From: Solenopsis invicta
Taxonomy: Eukaryota > Arthropoda > Insecta > Hymenoptera > Formicidae
NCBI RefSeq assembly: GCF_016802725.1
Contig: NC_052665.1
Span: forward strand, 11,476,501-11,540,500
Direction: 5' to 3'
Length of the DNA: 64,000 nucleotides
The position numbers were made by a program, and so were the translations under genes. Under the pieces are notes generated by a model. That model worked only from the letters and a program-made list of their open reading frames with translations. It ran no database searches and was not told the origin of the DNA. This document shows, in pieces, positions 63,015-64,000 of this stretch (positions are counted from its first letter, which is position 1; every line of letters begins with the position of its first letter).

Positions 63015-63058
63015 CTGTCCCTCCGAGAGTGAAGTGTCCGCTTGATGCGCGAGTATAA
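63015..63058 (-). other. Tentative upstream exon of the Oaz/ZNF423 homolog
   Basis: A strong donor (GGACAG|GTGAGT at 63015/63014) and a good acceptor with polypyrimidine tract (TTTTTCTACAAG before 63058) bound 44 nt. In the frame that joins the exon at 48845 in phase it is open (YTRASSGHFTLGGT) but carries no finger and no ATG. It may be coding, 5' UTR or chance. Confidence 0.3.
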
Positions 63059-64000
63059 CTTGTAGAAAAAGTATTAAAAAAAAAGTAACTATAAGAAGGC
63101 ATCTGACAAAGCCGCAGGATCTACTTCACAAATAAGTAGCACCTGCAGCCACTGCCACCGCGATCGCTGGACCGAAGCTTACGTTAACAGTGCAACTATT
63201 CTAGAGTCTTTCCGCTCGACAGCAATTTTATTTCTGATTGCAATTAAGAGCAGCATTAATTTTTTGGTCTGTTGGATTATCAAAAAAGTTCTTACAAATG
63301 ACAAAGCATGTAATAGATATGAATTATACGATAGCAAAAGAAATAAAAAAACTGTATTAATTTTTATTATGACTTTTAAAAATTCAAGAATTTAATAATG
63401 AAAATGCAACTAATTTAATTTGATAATTATCGTAAAAATATTAGTAACAAATTAAAATAATATCTGTTCTATTTAACAATCATGGCTCATATATAATTAA
63501 CAAATTATGCTTTTGTGTTTACTTATATGTGAAATAATAACAATCTTGCTTATATATAATTTAAATTTCTCTAAAGAAATTAAACGGGATATAATGCTAC
63601 TACAAGCCAACCACAGAATCTTTGTGTGTACAACAAAAAATTTATTATCTTGACGTATTACAAAGAGTAGATGTTTCGGTTCTAAGTTGGGATCATTTGC
63701 AGTACAAAATTAATGTGCGTATTATTATTACGTACTGTTTAACGCTTAGGTTAATTAAAATGTTGCAAATAAATATCAAGGCTCATACGTTAAAATCTCC
63801 GCACAAGCGTATTGAGATCCATAAGTTAGTTTATCCAAACAATTGTTACTTAATACTTACAGTGTAAACTATGATTAAAAAATGCCAGCCAAGATTGTAC
63901 AGTGAATAATGTAAATGATATAGCAGTCAATTTTTTTTTTAAATCTGAATTTAATAAAGCGACATCATTAGTGATATTGAAATCGAAGTTTCATAAAGAA
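63059..64000. other. Right edge, no gene recognised
   Basis: GC-richer to about 63220, then AT-rich. 63519-63566 matches the repeat-associated sequence at 51500-51545. No further Oaz/ZNF423 coding exon could be identified, so the gene's start probably lies beyond the window. Confidence 0.45.

Noticed and set aside
1..64000. CRISPR array, rRNA, bacterial operon or viral insertion
   Set aside because: No regularly spaced direct repeats, no rRNA-like block and no viral protein motif were seen; the tandem motifs present are microsatellites and foldbacks.

Overview
This is AT-rich nuclear DNA from an insect. The gene content, short exons with ordinary GT-AG introns, many small foldback (MITE-like) elements, a decayed mariner copy and a tRNA-derived repeat fit a hymenopteran, most likely an ant. 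The taxon is inferred from style, not proven. There is no bacterial-type operon, CRISPR array or rRNA. LAYOUT: (1) 1-424, minus: first coding exon of a NUBP2/Cfd1-type Fe-S cluster assembly ATPase, running off the left edge. (2) 982-3245, plus: complete four-exon CNEP1R1 homolog (lipin-phosphatase regulatory subunit), head-to-head with NUBP2. (3) 3246-7335: about 4 kb intergenic, with inverted-repeat elements and microsatellites. (4) 7336-10426, minus: complete five-exon RPRD1A/B (CREPT) homolog. (5) 10427-11564: shared divergent promoter region loaded with foldback repeats. (6) 11565-14667, plus: complete five-exon LYRIC/MTDH homolog. (7) 14668-23398: long repeat-rich gap. (8) 23399-33612, plus: complete twelve-exon CCDC66-like coiled-coil gene of 847 codons, with a dead mariner transposase antisense in intron 1. 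(9) 33781-35160, plus: three-exon gene of unknown function that starts only 168 bp after the CCDC66-like stop codon. (10) 36821-48845, minus, with 5' end further right: a large C2H2 zinc-finger gene, the Oaz/ZNF423/ZNF521 homolog. (11) 48846-64000: apparently its giant 5' intron, with several GC-richer islands that look like regulatory DNA.  HOW THE GENES RELATE: they are mostly unrelated housekeeping and developmental genes. Two are arranged as divergent pairs (NUBP2/CNEP1R1 and RPRD1/LYRIC). The CCDC66-like gene and the unknown gene sit close enough to share transcription. Exon phases close perfectly through the four complete multi-exon genes and the unknown gene, which supports the models.  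MOST NOTABLE: the Oaz/ZNF423 homolog carries an exact 8-bp tandem duplication (41313-41328) between two zinc fingers. It shifts the frame and brings a stop 17 codons further on, while removing one copy restores the canonical finger linker and exon phase. It is either an assembly/sequencing error or a real disabling allele. I found no convincing wholly new system. The unknown gene next to the CCDC66-like gene, the three-armed foldbacks and the interleaved inverted repeats at 57254-57338 are the best leads.
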